From assembly GCA_010093605.1 (NCBI GenBank), contig MU004191.1, forward strand, positions 1,791,832-1,855,831: DNA of 64,000 bases, in the 5' to 3' direction. Below are positions 25,195 to 36,260 of this stretch, in pieces. The notes beneath the pieces were generated by a model. It worked only from the letters and a program-made list of their open reading frames with translations. It was not told the DNA's origin and did no database searches. This stretch comes from Lophium mytilinum. Taxonomy: Eukaryota > Ascomycota > Dothideomycetes > Mytilinidiales > Mytilinidiaceae. The first letter of the stretch is position 1. Each line of letters begins with the position of its first letter. A program made the translations under genes and the position numbers.

Positions 25195-25599
25195 CTAGTC
25201 GTCTACATCTGTGTACCAAGTCGCGCCGGGAAGTTTGTTCATCCATAGATTATAGCGGTGGTGCACTATTCCTTCGCTTTAGCCTATACCCTCTTTGTTC
25301 TTCCCGAGAAAGGGACACATACATTCCTTACTGCACTTATCACTCTCTTTCCACGAGTCTTTCCACTTTGCGTGAAGGGTCTCGAGTTCAGCATCCGTGT
25401 TAACTTCATGAACCCTCCAACGCCTAGTATCGCGGTCTCTCAGTGCTCGAGAGGCAATCTTGTAGCAGCCACCCGCGATGGCAGGATTGGTGGTGAAGCC
25501 TTCCCCAGCCTCTAACAGCTGTTCGTCGTGAGGACCGTATACTGCCCACATTTCAGGGTATGTGATGATCCAGCCTCTGGGTTTCCTGGCTTCCGCCAT
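25195..25599 (-). CDS. Small orphan protein, 112 aa
   Basis: I do not recognise this protein. Exons 25599-25332 and 25265-25195 join across a 66-bp intron (gtaagg donor, gctaaa branch, aatag acceptor) to 112 residues. The protein is rich in Trp, Tyr, His and charged residues, with no signal peptide or membrane span. The spliced C terminus (HHRYNLWMNKLPG, then ATWYTDVDD) has ordinary protein-like composition, which supports the second exon; unspliced, the frame would end after 106 residues in an intron-derived tail. It stands alone between the RNase H2C and amidohydrolase genes. Confidence 0.55.
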
Positions 25600-26306
25600 A
25601 GTGTAATCACGAAAAGCTTGTTCGATCTCTGGTTTCGAAATGTTTGTTTGGTATCTTCAGCGTGGCCGGGAAGAGTTGGAGAGGTGATATCGATATGAGG
25701 AAAGAAGAACGGCGGAATCGCTAGCTACGCTCTTGATATACTACGACATGACTCCTCACAGTCCAGCTCAGACCGCGTACTGAAACTCTCAAAACCGATC
25801 TGACTCTCTACTGGGGTGTGTGCTGTAAGACTCATTTGCCAGCGTAGGGCGACTTCTGGTCCAGCGCCGCAGAAAAAGGCTCAGAACGCAGACATGACAC
25901 TACAGTGCTCGAGATTCAGTGATTCAAGAATGTTTTGAATAAAGGAATGGGTAATGTACTCAAGAACTATGAGAATAGGAGTTACATATGAGCAAAAGTG
26001 GTGGTCCTGTTATGACTACCTACTCCTTCTCACGATTTCTTCACATTTCTCACGCCCCGGCTGATTTACATGGTTTGCTCGACGTTGGGCGATTTGCGCA
26101 ACTTGACAGCCTTAGAATTAGGGTGTCATAAATTCATGGTTACATCCTCAATTCAACGTTGCCAACTCTCCTACGCTCGGTCTTATGTTATTAGGCGCTT
26201 ATCTCAAGATCACCTCCTTTCATCATCCACAAAAAGTAAAGTTAGCCTCGAGTGCTCAGGTTCATAGTTCAGTTCCCATTCAAGCTCCTAAACTCGTCCT
26301 CACCCT
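25600..26306. other. Intergenic
   Basis: This is the promoter of the small orphan gene and the 3' flank of the amidohydrolase gene, both on the minus strand. No RNA gene or repeat was seen. Confidence 0.5.
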
Positions 26307-27883
26307 TCAAATGTCCTCAACAAGTTTACTCTGATCCACATAAAAAGACTTCACCAACCTCTCCTTACTATCCACAAAATCAATCTTCTCAATCTCCCTC
26401 TGGATCTCCTCCCGCGACCTCACAATCTCCTTCGCCACATCCTTCCACGCCAACGTCTCCCTCCCCCCGAGAACCTCCCTCGCCACCTCATCAACAACCA
26501 CATCCACCAACCTGCCCCCCCTCTTCCTAACCACCCCATCTACAATCACCACCTCCACATCCGCCGGACTCGAATGCATCACCACCGCAACCACCGCATC
26601 CTGCTGCGCCGCCCCCACCATCGCCGGACTCACCGCATCAAACACGACCACATCCGCCAGCTTCCCCACCGCCAAACTCCCAATCCTATCCTGCGCCCTC
26701 ACCGCCCTTGCCCCGAGTATCGTCCCCAGATTAAACGCCCGCTCCACCCCCATCGCCGCATGCAGCTTCGTCGGCGTAACGCCCGCCGCCTCAAACCGCA
26801 GATTCCGCATCCCCCGCGCCGCCTGAAGCCCCGTCCGCATCACCTCCGGCATCGACGCCGCCACCGCGCTGTGACAATCCACCCCTAGACTACAGCTCGC
26901 ATGGATACCGGGGATATCCTCGCGCCACGCGACCGGCGCGCCGTGCGCCATCTGCAGCTCGATCGCCGGCGTGCAGCTCACATGCGCGCCCGCATTCGTG
27001 ATGAGCGCCACGTCTGACGCCGAGCAGCCGGTGGCGTGGGAGAAGAGGATGCTCTGGTCCAGCACGCCGAACGTACTCAGCGTCTCGGGTAGCGAGGCGA
27101 GCGACATCTGCGCCGAGCGGACGTAGTGCGAGGTTATGGTGCGCACGCCGCAGTCCTTCGCGTGGGCGAAGAGTTCCGTGACGAGCGCCGGGCCGAGGAA
27201 GTAGAAGTCGAAGCCTAGTCCGAGCTGCACGCGGGAGGAGCCCCAGCCGGCGGCGAGGGAGGCGGAGAGGGAGGTGAGGTTGGGGAAGACCCAGGGTTCG
27301 AGCGGGGTGGGGGATTTGGTGAGGGGGTGCCAGGAGGTGATGCGCGCGGTTGGGGTGTAGGCGAAGGTGGAGCGGAGGCCGGAGGAGATGGTCGCGGCGA
27401 GGGCGGTGCGCGAGGCGGTGGGGGAGACGTCGATGTGGGCGTGGTCGAGGATGTAGGTTGTGCCGGCTGCGAGGGCTTCGAGGCAACCGGCGAGTTGGCC
27501 GTAGAAGATGGAGGATTCGGTGTACTGGGAGGATTGGGCGTTGCCTGCGAAGGGTTAGGGTTGGTGAGTGAGGAAATGTGGGAAGGGACGGGTGTAGGGT
27601 AAAGTGTACCAGTGGCCATATATTCCAGGAGCTGTTCGTCGGCGTGGCGGCCTTTTAGTTGGGTTTGCCAGAGATGGTGGTGCGTATCGACGAAGCCGGG
27701 ACTGATTATTTTGTCGGTGCAGTGGATTGTTTCCACATCCTGAAGGGCGGATATGTCAATGTTAGGGGCGATTTTAGCAATTGTGTTCCCAGTGATTAGG
27801 ATATCTGTTTTCTCGCTGCGAACATGGTCGTCGACACCGTGAAGGAGTGCGGTCCCATTTTTCAAGAGAATGGAAGAAGACAT
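26307..27883 (-). CDS. Amidohydrolase-superfamily metal hydrolase (ATZ/TRZ-like)
   Basis: Exons 27883-27610 and 27544-26307 join across a 65-bp intron (gtacac donor, cgcag acceptor) to 503 residues. The start at 27883 (MSSSILLKNG) opens directly into the beta-sandwich usual for the family; an in-frame ATG lies 60 bp upstream. The TIM barrel begins at FVDTHHHLWQ (residues 64-73; His-x-His metal ligands), with later candidate ligands DHAHID, FSHATG and GVDCHSAV (the catalytic Asp). The C-terminal sandwich returns at GSLAVGKLADVVVFD. This is the guanine deaminase / chlorohydrolase-like branch. The substrate is probably a cyclic amidine or similar deamination substrate, not determinable here. It is likely cytosolic. 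GC skew reverses along the second exon. Confidence 0.88.
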
Positions 27884-27990
27884 TGCCAATTGAGCAGTCA
27901 GGTGAGGATGGATTGGAGTGTGGAGTGCGAGTGTAGTAGACAACAGAAAGCTAATGAAATTGAACTAGAAGAAGAACAGTATAGGAGTCG

Positions 27991-28002
27991 CTTATATATA
28001 CT
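27991..28002 (-). promoter_or_regulatory. TATA box of the amidohydrolase gene
   Basis: On the minus strand the text is gagtatatataagcg, a strong TATA element about 110 bp upstream of the chosen ATG at 27883. A CCAAT pentamer lies further upstream at 28107-28111. Confidence 0.5.
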
Positions 28003-28802
28003 CAGAACTAAAGGCAAACGCTGAAACCTGAAAAGGAGTGACGGAAAGTAGCTGCAGCTCCGCTTAGGGCTTGTAAGTCTGATAGCCTACTTTGATAATA
28101 CTCCGACCAATCGCGTCGTAGCGCCGAGATCGTACAGCGAGATAGTATATCCACTAGAGCCGAAAGTAGAATTGATCTCGCACTTTACCTCTAAATCCGG
28201 AATAAGGAGCGAGTACATATGCTTATACAAATATGGCCAGAAGCAAGAGGTCTACGGTTTACTAACACTCGGCCTCGCCATTTGTTTAGACGCGACGTCC
28301 CAAACCCCGAGGCCGAGGTGCCAGGTAGGTAATGGATCGGGGGTGGAAATAGCAAGGATGATATCTTGGACTGTTGTACCGATCGCAATGTGGATGTGGA
28401 TCTTGAAAACCTGTAGAAAGTACCCTCCCAAATCGCTGCCGAGTGAAGTTGCGATGCAAAAACGCTTACAACATATTCTAGCCAAGAAGCCTATTACTAT
28501 TCTGGGCTTGTTTAACGATGCTGATTGGTTGAGCTATCTAGCCAAGAACCACTACCTTAAAGATTTCATAGCTTCGATAAAGCTGGGCCGTGATAGGAAT
28601 GTCATAGGGTGGGAAAGGAAAGAAACTGGGCATCAAGTGTGCTTCCAAGAAAAGCGTTCCGGAGCGAAGCGTTCGAAATCGTATAGTCATGATGCTACGT
28701 AGAAGGCGATTGCTGGGCTCATAAAATCGTTCAGAGTGTTCCCAAACGCCTTGCTGAAACGCTGCAAATACTTTCCCAGAGGAAAAACAGGTAGATTAAC
28801 CC
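28003..28802. other. Intergenic with an unsupported open frame
   Basis: A plus-strand frame at 28172-28702 (176 codons) has no recognisable domain and is overlapped by minus-strand frames of similar quality. It could be the remains of a gene or chance. The rest is the upstream region of the amidohydrolase gene and the 3' flank of the rhodopsin-domain gene. Confidence 0.4.
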
Positions 28803-30078
28803 TCAAACATTTGAACCACTCCTGTCTAGAAAACTCTCATCATTAAACGCCTTTCCCGGCCACGACTCTTGCCGCCGTCCCATCTGCTGTGTATTCAGCG
28901 GTCTCGGAATCTCCACAACCCTGGTAACATCTGAAGTCGCAATCCCCGACTCCAGCCTGTCATGGCCTTCAAGATCCAATTCCTCTCCCACTATCGTGTG
29001 ACGTCCACTAGACGCCTCGACGTCTCGAAAGTAGTGTTCTTCAATCTCCTCCGACGCCGTCCGGACATGCAACTTCCCGCTAACGATACTGTCGCCCCTA
29101 GAACTCGCCCCATCAGCACCCCGAAGCGTGCTCCGAGAGCCGGATCTCGAGCGCCAGCTATCTTTCTCGCCCCTTGACGCCGGTCGGTGGGTCCGCACGA
29201 ACGTCCGCAGGCTAGGCAGGCAGACCGCGAGTAGAGACGACACGATCTCGACGAGCGCCCACACATCAATCGTGTGTGTAATCTCGGCCCGCGGGACGTG
29301 CTCAACCAGCTTGAGCGTAACGAAACGGACAAGCGCGGCAACAATACTCACGCTGCCCATGAGGAAGACGAAGAGCAGGCCCGTGCGCTCCGCCTTGCCT
29401 AGCCGTAGGCCAACAAGGGTAGAGATCGGGATGCTCAAGATGACTAGATCTGTTGCGACGTTCGTGAAAGTGGATACGGTCACCGAGTTGATAGAGTGCA
29501 CGGCTGAGCACAAATGGCCCTCGACGTTCCAGTTCGCGCGGATTGGCGCGCACCAGAACGCGATGAGGCACAAGTGCAGGATGAAAGTTGCGAGCGTGAA
29601 GCCGCTAGCGACCCACAGCACGATGCGCGTGGTGCGGCCCTGGAGGCTGAGGATGGAGTAGTAGAAGGCGAGGAATGCGGCTTTGGAGGCCCAGAGCGAG
29701 ATGTAGATGAAGAAGAGGGAGATCCAAGAGACGTAGAGGAGGTGGGCGGCTTGGTCTTTGGGGACGCCGTAGTAGATGGATGAGGGTGGGGCGTGGGTGT
29801 AGCGCTCGCGGAGGTTATTTTTCCATGTGTTGATGCTGATGAGGACTATGCCTGAGAGCCAGGCTAGGAGGACGAAGCCGTCGGAAAGGTTGGTAGAGAG
29901 GGAGTGGTGCCCACGGTGGCGCGCGCGAAGTGAGAGGCGGAGCAGGATGGGGATCAGAGCGACAGTCATGAGAGTCCAGTCCAAGGCAATGAAGCCGGCT
30001 TTGGGAGTGTTAAAGATGGTACGATGTGCTAGAGAGGAATTCCTTACGGAGGGGCATGTGAATATCGGTATACACCAT
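28803..30078 (-). CDS. Rhodopsin-domain (Pth11/SAT4-like) membrane protein 1
   Basis: Exons 30078-30048 and 29998-28803 join across a 49-bp intron (gtaagg donor, tttaac branch, aaag acceptor) to 408 residues. The short first exon gives MVYTDIHMPL and joins directly to PGFIALDWTLM, a typical short outside N terminus before helix 1. About seven hydrophobic spans follow (for example MTVALIPILLRLSL, WISLFFIYISLWASKAAFLA, GLLFVFLMGSVSIVAALVRF), then a Ser/Arg-rich cytoplasmic tail of about 130 residues. This is the fungus-specific rhodopsin-domain family, which includes Pth11-like receptors. Ligand and signalling partner are unknown. A second member, with a similar short first exon, lies at 62.3-63.6 kb. 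Confidence 0.82.
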
Positions 30079-31237
30079 GTTGAAGAGTTGGCGAGGAGAG
30101 GATTCAAGATATAGATGGTGATATAAGACCGAAACACTGAAACACTTGCGCAGGGTATCGAGCTCAGCACGATTTCGAACCTGTGAGCACAAGAAAATTC
30201 AATTGGGTATAGAGAACAATAGGTAGAAGAGAAGTCGCAACCAGAACGCCGATCAGAAGAAGAAAATCAGTCGTCCCGCAATTGTCACTGAGTGTTCATG
30301 ATGGTCGAGCAGAAAATATTGGGGGTTTCAGGCCTTCCTATGTAAGCTCCCGTCGCATCGTCAACGATGCAGGGCCGTTGTTGTCAGCAGTCATCGCAAT
30401 TTGCGGGGAGGCCGTTTTCGTCGCAGGGCTGAACTAGAGACGACAGCCAGCATCGGCTTGTCCATGTGCTCCCGGCTTCGGCGTGCCAATGGCAGGCCGG
30501 TGCGACCGCGGAAGAGCTGAAAATAGGACAAAGTAGAGGGAGGACACGGAGGGGTCGCCGAGCGCGAATCAACAATAGTGGTGGCGGCTCCTCTGATTCG
30601 GCCTTGGTGTTGAGCTTGCAGAAGATGAACACAGGGGAGAAGCCGGAGGCTGTGCTGACATGACTCAGCCTGGGGTATCACGACCACGAATAGTCCCGGA
30701 TAGCCTGGCGATGCGTCGATTCGGTAACGTTGTGCTCAAGCAGCGGGAGTACTCCTTACCGCGCAGATGCAATAGCCAACAGCCCGACAGTGTGGATGCG
30801 GAGGATCGCCATCGTAGTCGTCTCCGAGTCCCCCACTTCGCACCATAGAATATTTTGGCCATGGTGTAGCGAGAATCTGCAGGTTACCGTCGTGACTAAA
30901 AATAGCTACTTTGAGGGGCAGCCAGAGAGACTCGGCTCCTCCCGTTCATCTCAGTTTATTACCCTGAATGGTGAGAGGTGCAAACTGTAATAGCATCGCA
31001 ACAGTCTGTGGCGTTTCATCTTGATCTTGGAAGCCCAAGAATAGACCGGCAACGCATAATAATCGTTAGCTTTAACGTGATTTATTGTAGTTATCTGCGC
31101 GACGCAAATATAGCTGGTCGAATTCGAAGCATCTAGATTAATTCGTATTCGAAACGATCATGGATCGATACGTGTCTCTAGTCTAATAGCATGTTGTACA
31201 GATTGGGTATACACAGCGTTTTTACAGTATACAGAGT
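30079..31237. other. Intergenic, locally AT-rich
   Basis: This is the promoter of the rhodopsin-domain gene and the 3' flank of the She9 gene. Overlapping short frames around 30384-30687 on both strands are unconvincing. The part at about 31030-31230 is AT-rich with repeated attcgaa text but keeps CA and TG, so it is not a RIP island. Confidence 0.5.
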
Positions 31238-32847
31238 CTACCTTGGTCTGACCAAGGCCAGCAAGAGGCTCATAAGAAGTGCACCGACAGCGGCACCTTC
31301 CAACGTAGCAGCCGTCATATCGACCTTTCTCAACAATATCGGCCTCTCGCTGAGTAGATCAAGGAAATACTCTCGATAATGCTGAATAAGATCAGTGAAT
31401 CGCTGCTGCCACGCATGTGGTTGAGTTAGTGCCATCGCCGGCGTCTCCCCAGAGTCTGGTTGCGGGGTGGAAACCGGATCTTGTGCAGGAGTCTGGACCA
31501 CCTCGACAGCTTGTATTTCTGGGGTCTCGCGGGAAGTCGGGTCGTCTGCAGCAGCCACAAAAGCTTGAGGAGGGGTGATCGCTTCGACTGTTGGAGTGGT
31601 AGATGCAGGCGTATCTTGGGTGGATGTGTCAGCATCCCCTAGGCTTTCTAAGGTGACCCCAGCCGGCTCCACTACCGAGTCGATTGCGTCTTCAAATGAC
31701 TGAACAGGTACAGCCGGTGTCAAACTTGTAGGAGCTGCCAGAGCTGCAGGAGCTACTATCGGTGCCAGAACTGGCTTCTGTTCGTCGAGAGTCCTCCGAA
31801 TCTCGCGCACCAGTCTCCTTCTCCTCCACGGATCAATCACGACCAAGGAGGCGAGGAGGAGGAAGATATTCACTCCCATAAGCCCAAAGGTTACCCAAGT
31901 GCTGTTCCGTCGGATCGTGTCGCTCCAGATCTGCTCTTCATGGTACTGCGCTCGTTCTCGCTTCTCTAGGTGCGATCGTGCCTCTTCCAGTGACACCTCT
32001 GCTGCCAATACGCTGTCTTTTGCTGCTGACACAGCTTGGTCGTTGGCATGCTCGGACCGAATAAGAGACATGTAGCGTTCCAGCTCCGAATCTAGCCACG
32101 AGTTCTTGCGCTCTAGGAGCCGGACGATCTCCTTCTGAGATGCTGACTGTTGAGCAAGTGCAGCGTCCATGGCTTGTTTCGCGTCTTCGACCAACAGTCG
32201 ACGAGATCTAACGAGCTCCTCTGCAATTGAAGTTAGACAATTTGTTTAATGCCGAAGCTGATGAGAGCTGCACGCATATACGAGAAACGCCTACCTTGTT
32301 CTCTTATCTCGCGCCGCAGTGCTTCTATTCCTGAGTAATCCGTACCCGTATAGTTGTTCACTTTTTGCGTTACGACGGCCAGCTTCGGCAAGAGATCATC
32401 CATAAGCTCGGAGAACCGCTTTGATAGATTCCAACGCTGCCTGTCTCTGTGGGACGGCAGGTCTTTGTCTGACACTCGTGCGATTGTGTCTTCGCTTTTG
32501 GGAGGTATTGGAGGCGGAGGCGGAGGCGGTGACAGCGGGGGTGTAGTCGACTCTGGTCTGGGTGAAAGCTCTTGGGAAGGTGTATTTAAAGGCTTGGGAG
32601 GTTCCTGAAGATGTCTCGGCGAGGTCGAGAGTAGCCGGCGTGTCGTGAGACTTGGTGATCCATTGAAGGCTAATTGACTCTTGCTTTTCTGTTGCCGAGC
32701 GGATACCCGGAACTGGCAGCGGAGGCATACTGAAGCTGGCGAGCTTGCGGCATTGACGAGGAGTGCAATTCGGCTGGGTGCTGGCCGGGCTAGGGCTCCA
32801 GCAAGGTCAAACAGCGAGCGCGAAGCATGCTGAAGCATTGGCCTCAT
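31238..32847 (-). CDS. she9: She9/Mdm33 mitochondrial inner-membrane protein
   Basis: Exons 32847-32295 and 32220-31238 join across a 74-bp intron (gtaggc donor, gtctaac branch, ttgcag acceptor) to 511 residues. The N terminus is rich in Arg, Ser and Ala, as in a mitochondrial presequence (RRLLSTSPRH near residue 70), followed by a Pro-rich linker. The conserved part spans RWNLSKRFSELMDDL, a long coiled coil (EELVRSRRLLVEDAKQAM through LEKRERAQYHEEQIWSD), and the first membrane span at TWVTFGLMGVNIFLLLASLV. A low-complexity Pro/Thr/Ala region leads to a second span at the C terminus (GAAVGALLMSLLLALV). In yeast She9/Mdm33 shapes inner-membrane structure. It is head to head with the HAD phosphatase gene, 244 bp apart. 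Confidence 0.9.
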
Positions 32848-33091
32848 TGCTTGCGTCGAGCCTCAGTCGCCCATGGAGTGAAAGGCCGTGGTGGTGGGAA
32901 AGTGGACGAGGCAAGCGCGATGCGCGAAGTTGCCCGAAGGACTGCCGGGATGCCACAAGTGGGACCTCCACGTGCTTTGCGGAACGTCAATCTTTTGCCC
33001 AATTTCTCCCAACACTCTGCACTCACCTCTCGTCCCTGAAATCTCTGCTATAAACCCTTCTTGATTCACCAGAAGTACGGAAACAGGCAAA

Positions 33092-34295
33092 ATGGGCTCT
33101 GTATCTGAACTCCCGGCCATGAAAACCAACCCCAAGTTCATCTTCTTCACTGATTTCGATGGAACAATCACACTCCAAGACAGTGAGTCACCATCTGCCT
33201 CCTGTCTGTCATGAAAGCCTGGATAAGAGACGGGCGAGAGAAGAAGGCTTGGGCTTCCAGACTGCCTCCGTAATTCGGTCATTTCAGCCCAATGCGCCCC
33301 AAATACCACTGGCCACTCTAAGAACCTCGTCTATGTCACTTAAGCCATCTAAATGCTCGAACTGCTTGCTGAGACTCCGCAGGCAATGATTACATGGTAT
33401 GTGAGGAGTCGCTTTCAATCCGAGCTCTCATTGACAGGGGCCTTCGTAGACCGACAACATCGGATATGGGCAACAGAAGCGCCGCCAAGGTAACATTGAT
33501 ACTCTGCACGGAAAGATCACCTTCAGGTATGACGCTACGTCAGCATTTTTCAGTTCCATCATTAAGTGGAGTTGTGCAGGAATTCGTTCAAGGAGATGAT
33601 GGACAGCGTCTCCAAGCCCTACCCAGAGTGCATCCAATACCTGGTTGACAATATCAAGCTCGACCCCGGCTTTGCCGAGTTCTTCAACTGGAGCTTGGAG
33701 AACAATATTCCAGTGGTTGTGCTTTCGTCTGGCATGGAGCCCATCATCAAGGCTCTCCTCGCTGCACTGGTTGGCCCGAACTCGACGAAGATGCAAGTTA
33801 TTGGCAACGATGTTGGGCCAAGGCCTGGCAAGACTATTGACCAGGAGGGCGGCTGGCAGATTGTCTTCCATGACGAGAGTGACTTCGGCCATGATAAGTC
33901 ATTGACACTGCGACCGTATGCACAGCTCCCAGCGGCAGTCCGGCCGACCATGTTCTATGCAGGTGACGGCGTCTCCGACATATCCGCTGCGAAAGAGACG
34001 GATCTTCTGTTTGCGAAGAAGGGCCATGGTAGGACTCTCCTACGTCTTTTTATTCAATCTCGCTGACCACTTCAAGACTTGGTCTCCTACTGCGTGAAGG
34101 ACGATATCCCGTTCACCCTGTTCGAAGACTGGACGACTATCCTAGCTAAGACGAAGGAGATTGTGTAAGTTCTAGCATCCTTACATCTGGACTAAATCTA
34201 ACGAGTTCATCAGCGAAGGCAAGACAACTGTCAAGGCTGCCGCCCTCGCGGGATCCGAGGCATACAAAGCCTCCTTGCACTCTCACAGCTTGTGA
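33092..34295 (+). CDS. HAD-superfamily phosphatase (PSPase/MtnX-like)
   Basis: Six exons, 33092-33182, 33383-33396, 33450-33526, 33580-34028, 34077-34164 and 34214-34295, join to 266 residues. Exon 2 is only 14 nt; including it gives the family text LQDSNDYMTDNIGYGQQKRR. Motif I is FFTDFDGT (nucleophile and acid Asp), motif II VVLSSG, and motif IV FYAGDGVSD. The layout matches the phosphoserine phosphatase-like branch that includes yeast YNL010W and bacterial MtnX. The substrate is a small phosphate ester, not fixed by sequence. The first intron is about 200 bp, the others 48-53 bp. It is likely cytosolic and shares a 244-bp promoter interval with she9. Confidence 0.88.
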
Positions 34296-35072
34296 GACCG
34301 ATTCAGAAATAACTCTGTTCGGACCTGAGTCGAGCTTGGAAACGATTTTTGCATACGCCGACCTGCGGCCTTTTTGACCATTTGCATTTGCTGCCAATAG
34401 AACTATAGATGACGACCCCAGATATACAGGATATAAATAGATTGCTGCTACAAGGGTGCCTCGAGCACCCAAGCCCTTGCTATTCAATAGTTTGCTCACG
34501 ATCTGACTGGAGTTTCAAATCTACAAAATTAGAAGCCTAAGTGCCTATTTGACTCTTCTCCGGGCTACACGACATCAGTGCTACTCGTCCCCGACTGCTA
34601 TGTGTATGCTGGGGTAGTCACATGACCATGTCGGTCTCCGGTTCCGCTTGACGTACGATGTGCTGGCATCTCCATCCCACCTCCAAGGAGCGCGCGTCCG
34701 GGGTTGCTAGGGTTGCTCCACCATGAAGCTCACCACCCACCAGCACCCGCCGATTCGACAATTGCAAGCCGGCTGTGGCTGATCCCGTCCGCCCTCACCG
34801 CTTTCCCTCGCAGCAATATCTGGAGAAACGAGTGCCTCGCGGCCGCGTTTGAGTCGCCATCCCACCGCTCCTTTTCTGACGATTCGAGTACCCCGCTAGT
34901 TGGGCCTTCAACCTCACCTCCAGCTCGACTTTTTCGACATTCTAAAAAAATACCCACAACATAGCAGTAGTAGTTAGTAGCAGCTCCCAGGTACACACCA
35001 TCCCACCCCGCCGATCCCCAACCAAGCCCTTCGTCCTAACACTCCACCCCCAGCTACACCCTCTCCACAACC
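34296..35072. other. Intergenic
   Basis: This is the 3' flank of the HAD phosphatase gene and the promoter and leader of the NECAP-like gene. Just before that ATG the leader is C-rich (34990-35070). Nothing else is recognised. Confidence 0.5.
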
Positions 35073-35972
35073 ATGAACATCGACCCCACCACCAACGCGC
35101 CCCTCCCCGCCGACGCCATCCAACGCATCCTCTTCATCGCGCCCAAAGTCCACGTCTACAACATCCCCCCGCTCACCTCGACCTCGGGCTACAAAGCCGC
35201 CGCCTGGACGGAGAACAACAACGCGCGCCAGATCTTCACCGCCCGCCTGCGCATCCTCGAGACCGCCGTGCCCCTCCCCGCCTCCGCTACCCCCTCCTCC
35301 CCGACCGCAGAGCCCCAGGAGAAAGTCACAACCACCCTCCTCCTCGAAGACCCCGCCACCGGCGCGCTCTTCGCCGCCTGCCCCTATACCTCCCCCGCGA
35401 CCGTCAGCCAGGCGGTCGACAGCTCGCGCTTCTTCGCGCTTGTGGTGGTGGGTGACGGGGGCAGGAAGGCGACGCTGGGGATTGGGTTTGAGGAGCGCAG
35501 CGAGGCGTTTGATTTTAGCATTAGCTTGCAGGACGCGCGGAGGGTGCTGGGGATGGAGAATCCGGGGGCGGCGGCGACGCCTGGGGGAAAGGGGGGGAAG
35601 AAGGGGAAGAGGGAGGAGGAGGAAGGAGGGGAGAAGCGGGATTTTAGCCTGAAGGAGGGCGAGACGATTACGGTGAATATTGGGGGTAGGGGAAGGAGGG
35701 CGGTAGGGGGTGGGTCAGGGGCAGGGGGCCAGGGTGGGGAGGAGAGGGAGAAGGAGGCGCTCTTTTCGATTAAGCCGCCGCCGGGGAGTGGGAGTGCGGG
35801 GGGTTTAGGGGGAGGTGGAGGGGGTGCTGGTGCTGGTGCTGGGATGCCTTTTCTGCCGCCGCCGCCGAGCGCACGGGAGGTCAAGGAGGAGAGGAGGCGG
35901 AGTAGGCAAGCGGCGGAGATGACGCCGAAGGACCTGGGGTTCGATGACGGGGAGTTTGGGGAGTTTCAGTAG
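35073..35972 (+). CDS. NECAP-like adaptin-ear-binding endocytic protein
   Basis: This single exon encodes 299 residues. The N-terminal PHear domain (about residues 12-165) begins IQRILFIAPKVHVYNIPP, followed by GYKAAAWTE, an inserted Pro/Ala loop, SRFFALVVVGDGGRKATLGIGFEERSEAFDFSISLQD. The tail is low-complexity, Gly- and charge-rich, and ends in DLGFDDGEFGEFQ, an acidic Phe motif of the sort that binds clathrin-adaptor ears. The family works in clathrin-coated vesicle formation at the plasma membrane. The coding strand is C-rich up to about 35440 and G-rich after it. Confidence 0.88.
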   Translation: MNIDPTTNAPLPADAIQRILFIAPKVHVYNIPPLTSTSGYKAAAWTENNNARQIFTARLRILETAVPLPASATPSSPTAEPQEKVTTTLLLEDPATGALFAACPYTSPATVSQAVDSSRFFALVVVGDGGRKATLGIGFEERSEAFDFSISLQDARRVLGMENPGAAATPGGKGGKKGKREEEEGGEKRDFSLKEGETITVNIGGRGRRAVGGGSGAGGQGGEEREKEALFSIKPPPGSGSAGGLGGGGGGAGAGAGMPFLPPPPSAREVKEERRRSRQAAEMTPKDLGFDDGEFGEFQ

Positions 35973-36260
35973 AGGTGAATTGGATATGAGGATGGGGTGG
36001 CATGAGCGTGTGGTGGTAGATAATTACATTATTAATGGGTCTAATTTGTATATATACATGGCCATCGTCGATCGTTTCTTTTCTTCTTACTTCGCGCCTG
36101 GAGGTGTATGTCCATTCCGGGCGGATATGGGGCTTCAAGCTTCTCAAAAAGACAACTAGCGTTGATGTGAGCCCTTGTGTTCTTCGCCGCTGTGTCGTCG
36201 CGGCGGGACGGGTGGTTCTGGTGTTCATTCTTCTGCCAGTTGCGACAGTCCTCCGCGGTC

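Noticed and set aside
28172-28702. 176-codon plus-strand frame
   Set aside because: No recognisable domain or splice context, and overlapped by equally good minus-strand frames; kept only as a note on the intergenic stretch.
35384-35884. 166-codon frame antisense to the NECAP-like gene
   Set aside because: Pro-rich mirror of the Gly-rich tail; a shadow of the real gene.
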